A DNA stretch of 7,886 nt from an uncultured Selenomonas sp. (GTDB lineage: Bacteria; Bacillota; Negativicutes; Selenomonadales; Selenomonadaceae). The notes beneath the pieces were generated by a model that was not told the DNA's origin, did not search any database, and was given only the letters and a program-made list of their open reading frames with translations. The DNA lies in the NCBI GenBank assembly GCA_905373085.1, contig CAJPRR010000104.1:1-7886 (forward strand). The letters are read 5' to 3'. Within the stretch, counting starts at the first letter, position 1; the number at the start of each line of letters is the position of its first letter. A program made the translations under genes and the position numbers. Below are positions 5,944-7,886 of the stretch, piece by piece.

Positions 5944-5964
5944 AGGTGTCCAAAGTGGACACCT
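5944..5964. repeat. Dyad repeat copy 4
   Basis: AGGTGTCCA and TGGACACCT form 9-base arms around AAG. The companion dyad TGAATcgcATTCA is at 5964-5976 and ends 3 bases from the stop of the VirB5/TrbJ-like gene. Confidence 0.85.
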
Positions 5965-5979
5965 GAATCGCATTCATTT

Positions 5980-6813
5980 TTATTTCAATCCAGCAAATGC
6001 CTTGAGTCCGTCCTTGGAACGCTGCTCTGCTGTTTCCTGCAGTGCCTTTTCACGGTTCTCGACATAGTATTTTTCCGCCTGTGCTGCCAGAAGGTTGGCG
6101 AGCAGGTCTTTTTCATCGGCGTTCTGCAGCACGCTTGCCGCCAAGATGGCAGTCTGCGCTTGGAGAATCTGCGATTCTCCCTCTGCGTTGTTCGCACGTT
6201 CCAAAGCTTCATTGATGGTCTTGTTGATGGATTCGGTGACTTTCTGCGAGGTCTGCGCCCTCGCAGCTGCCGCTTGATAGGTCGAATCGAGCACGCGATG
6301 ATTCTTTGAGCTTTCCAAGTACGGATCGACGAGCGTCCTGTTCTTGTCGAGCACCGTGTCGATGGAGCCGATATGCTTGATGAGAATGTCGCCCGTCGTG
6401 CTTTTCTGATTCAAGATGGCAGGGGACTTGCCCATCTGGCGCAGCACTTCGGGATCGATGGTGACGCCCCAGACGTCCATGCGCTTGCCGAGCCAGCCGA
6501 TGACCTGTCCCGTGATCTGCTGCGCCTCCTCATTGCCCGCCAGCCATTTCATCAGCACGCCCTTGTCGAACTTCTTTGCATCGAGGAGCATGAGAGCGAG
6601 CTGCTTCTGCTCGTTCGTCAGGATGTCCGCCGTGGTGATGGCGGTCTTGATGGCTTCGGCGACGTTCTTTGCATCGTAGACGAGCACGGCAGCCTCTGCC
6701 CTGGGCGCACGGTTCTCATGGAAGATCATCGCGCCGAAAGGCACGCTGATGCCGAGCAGGCAGCCGCAGATGACGACGGTTTGCAGTCTCTTCGTTGTCC
6801 AGTTTCGGAGCAT
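5980..6813 (-). CDS. VirB5/TrbJ-like secreted T4SS protein
   Basis: This is a 277-residue protein. A basic N-terminus and hydrophobic segment (10-30) precede a likely signal-peptidase site near RAEAA (about residue 41). The mature start VLVYDAKNVAEAIKTA resembles TrbJ proteins, which typically begin with a V-x-D-x-x-N motif and an N-terminal helix. Residues 175-265 are an Ala/Gln-rich coiled coil of VirB5/TrbJ type. These proteins lie outside the inner membrane and help pilus or channel assembly. I chose the ATG at 6813 for the AAGGAAGAG site upstream and the signal sequence that follows; the longer frame to 6951 would overlap the preceding gene. It lies 19 bases after that gene's stop and is probably cotranscribed with it. 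The family call is fairly good, the exact orthology uncertain. Confidence 0.68.
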   Translation of the reverse strand: MLRNWTTKRLQTVVICGCLLGISVPFGAMIFHENRAPRAEAAVLVYDAKNVAEAIKTAITTADILTNEQKQLALMLLDAKKFDKGVLMKWLAGNEEAQQITGQVIGWLGKRMDVWGVTIDPEVLRQMGKSPAILNQKSTTGDILIKHIGSIDTVLDKNRTLVDPYLESSKNHRVLDSTYQAAAARAQTSQKVTESINKTINEALERANNAEGESQILQAQTAILAASVLQNADEKDLLANLLAAQAEKYYVENREKALQETAEQRSKDGLKAFAGLK

Positions 6814-6832
6814 GGCTATCTCTTCCTTTCTT

Positions 6833-7886
6833 TCAAGCAATGGGATCGCGTACAAGTGCGCGTTCCTGTTCATAGCGTGTGAGCGGCTCGTGCCGCTCCA
6901 GTTTGTTCTGCAGGTATTTCGTTTCTTCCTTGGCGACGGCAGTCTGCACAAAGCTCTTGAGAAGGTCTTTGACAGCAGGCTTCTCCTTGACGTATTTCAA
7001 AATGTTCTTCGCGTACGATTTCTGCTTCATGCGCAGCGGCGATCGTTCATTGAGCGTGTCCTCGATCTCACGTTCCTCGTAGCCGACGGCGAACATGTGC
7101 TGTATGATTGTCTCGTCCATCTGTTGGCTGAACGGCAGCGCGATGTCGTTTTCCATCTGCTCGCGGCACACATCGTACATTTCCTCAGCGAACATGCCTT
7201 CCCGTGTACGCACCTTTTCCTCGCGAAAAGTGTAACCTTTGAGCTTCTTCTTCTCGGCGAGAATTTCTTTAGCCGTCGAGGCGATTTTTCTTTCGCGCTC
7301 GGCAGGTGCAAGGCTCTTCGCCTCGCCCTCCCAAACGACAGGACGCTCTTCTTCCTCTGCCTCTTCCTGCCGCATTTTCGGTACACGCATGGCGTCCTTG
7401 ACCAACTCGGACAGATACTCGTCTGTGTTCTCATCGGCATCGATGCCGCCGATGTTTTTGAGCACTTCTTTTACTTCCTCTTGCGCTGCACCATATTCTT
7501 CCATCATCTGTCTGACAGCCATGACGTTATAGCGGCGTCGGTCGAGGGAGATTCTCGCATCTTCACCTGCGTCGATGCCGGCATCATCCAGATCGACGAG
7601 GATGCGGCGATATGTGTCGGCTAGATTGACGAAATCGCCTTCGATGTAGGTTGCCGCCTCGTCCTTGCCTTCGAGCAGCGCCTCGATAGTGCGCCCTTCC
7701 TCGCGGCCTGCGGCGCGAATTGCGGGCGAGTATTCCAAGATGCCTTCCTTGAGATCGGCAAGCGTGCCTTCCGCATGGTCGGCGAGGAACTTCGCCGCTT
7801 GCACCTCCTGATCGAAGGTGAGCATCTGTGTGCCAAGCACGGCGCACATGCCCTTGAGATACGCGCCATAAGCTTCTGTATCGTTC
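6833..7886 (-). CDS. Conjugation-region protein of unknown function, C-terminal 350 residues (cut by window edge)
   Basis: The frame is open to the window's right end, so the N-terminus is missing and 350 residues are visible. It is soluble, charged and mostly helical, with an acidic run at about 173-181 and long charged helices after it. Two segments look like copies of a helical module ending in SP: about 23-55 (TFDQEVQAAKFLADH to YSPAI) and 256-285 (MDETIIQHMFAVGYEER to RSPLR). Similar helical modules occur in large relaxases and primases of conjugative elements, which would fit the position at the head of a T4SS operon, but I see no catalytic motif in the visible part. Its stop is 19 bases before the VirB5/TrbJ-like start. 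I do not assign a function. Confidence 0.75.
   Translation of the reverse strand, partial: NDTEAYGAYLKGMCAVLGTQMLTFDQEVQAAKFLADHAEGTLADLKEGILEYSPAIRAAGREEGRTIEALLEGKDEAATYIEGDFVNLADTYRRILVDLDDAGIDAGEDARISLDRRRYNVMAVRQMMEEYGAAQEEVKEVLKNIGGIDADENTDEYLSELVKDAMRVPKMRQEEAEEEERPVVWEGEAKSLAPAERERKIASTAKEILAEKKKLKGYTFREEKVRTREGMFAEEMYDVCREQMENDIALPFSQQMDETIIQHMFAVGYEEREIEDTLNERSPLRMKQKSYAKNILKYVKEKPAVKDLLKSFVQTAVAKEETKYLQNKLERHEPLTRYEQERALVRDPIA

Larger units (their letters stand above)
5736..5976. repeat. Array of four composite dyad repeats upstream of the pilin/VirB6-like gene
   Basis: Four tandem units, with starts 56, 65 and 66 bases apart, fill the AT-rich spacer between the 5980-6813 and 4110-5723 genes. 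Each unit holds a 21-bp dyad (AGGTGTCCAA and TTGGACACCT arms, imperfect in copies 3 and 4). A second short dyad sharing its last T follows (TGAAT-N3-ATTCA, or TGAA-N4-TTCA in copies 2 and 3), then T-rich DNA. On the minus strand, each TTGGAC is followed after exactly 17 bases by AATTAA, GATAAA or GATTAA. The layout suits repeated binding sites for a dimeric regulator. An origin or recombination site is possible. The dyads lack following T-runs, so they are not ordinary terminators. Confidence 0.8.

Noticed and set aside
5757..5964. Repeat dyads as tandem intrinsic terminators
   Set aside because: The main stems are not followed directly by T-runs on either strand, and four terminators in a row between cotranscribed T4SS genes would be hard to explain.
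5736..5976. CRISPR array
   Set aside because: The repeats are palindromic, spaced unevenly, and the intervening sequences are similar AT-rich DNA rather than unique spacers. No cas gene is seen.

Overview
This window looks like part of a conjugative element (integrative element or plasmid) encoding a type IV secretion system (T4SS). The host is probably a diderm member of the Firmicutes, such as a Selenomonas-like Negativicute. That guess rests on strong AGGAGG ribosome binding sites, GC-rich coding DNA with AT-rich spacers, sigma-70-type promoters, and T4SS parts combined with cell-wall hydrolases. The host is inferred, not demonstrated.

Seven of the eight genes from 133 to 7886, plus an eighth minus-strand gene cut by position 1, read right to left; one gene reads the other way. 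From the right: an unrecognised conjugation-region protein cut by the window end (6833-7886); a VirB5/TrbJ-like secreted coiled-coil protein (5980-6813); a 240-bp AT-rich spacer with four tandem copies of a composite dyad repeat (about 5736-5976); a large VirB6/TrbL-like membrane protein whose N-terminus resembles a VirB2/TrbC pilin (4110-5723); a small plus-strand gene with its own promoter and terminator (3677-4078); a tripartite protein joining an M23 endopeptidase, a second VirB6/TrbL-like membrane domain and a glucosaminidase-like domain (1621-3564); and a second VirB5-like secreted protein (713-1597).

At the left end, after a fresh promoter (677-705), lies a different kind of module: two paralogous acidic proteins of about 75 residues (415-639 and 133-354), followed by the translationally coupled start of a HipA/CtkA-family kinase (1-140, cut by the window edge). 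This could be a kinase toxin with two partner proteins carried as cargo behind the transfer operon.

Taken together, the two VirB6-like proteins would form the inner-membrane channel, the VirB5-like proteins would act outside that membrane, and the hydrolase domains would open the peptidoglycan. The main points worth a second look are the two domain fusions, the repeat array upstream of the pilin/VirB6-like gene, the plus-strand gene embedded in the operon, and the twin-small-protein plus kinase module. Apart from the spacers described, I see no stretch over 300 bases without a gene, and no tRNA, rRNA, CRISPR array or insertion sequence.
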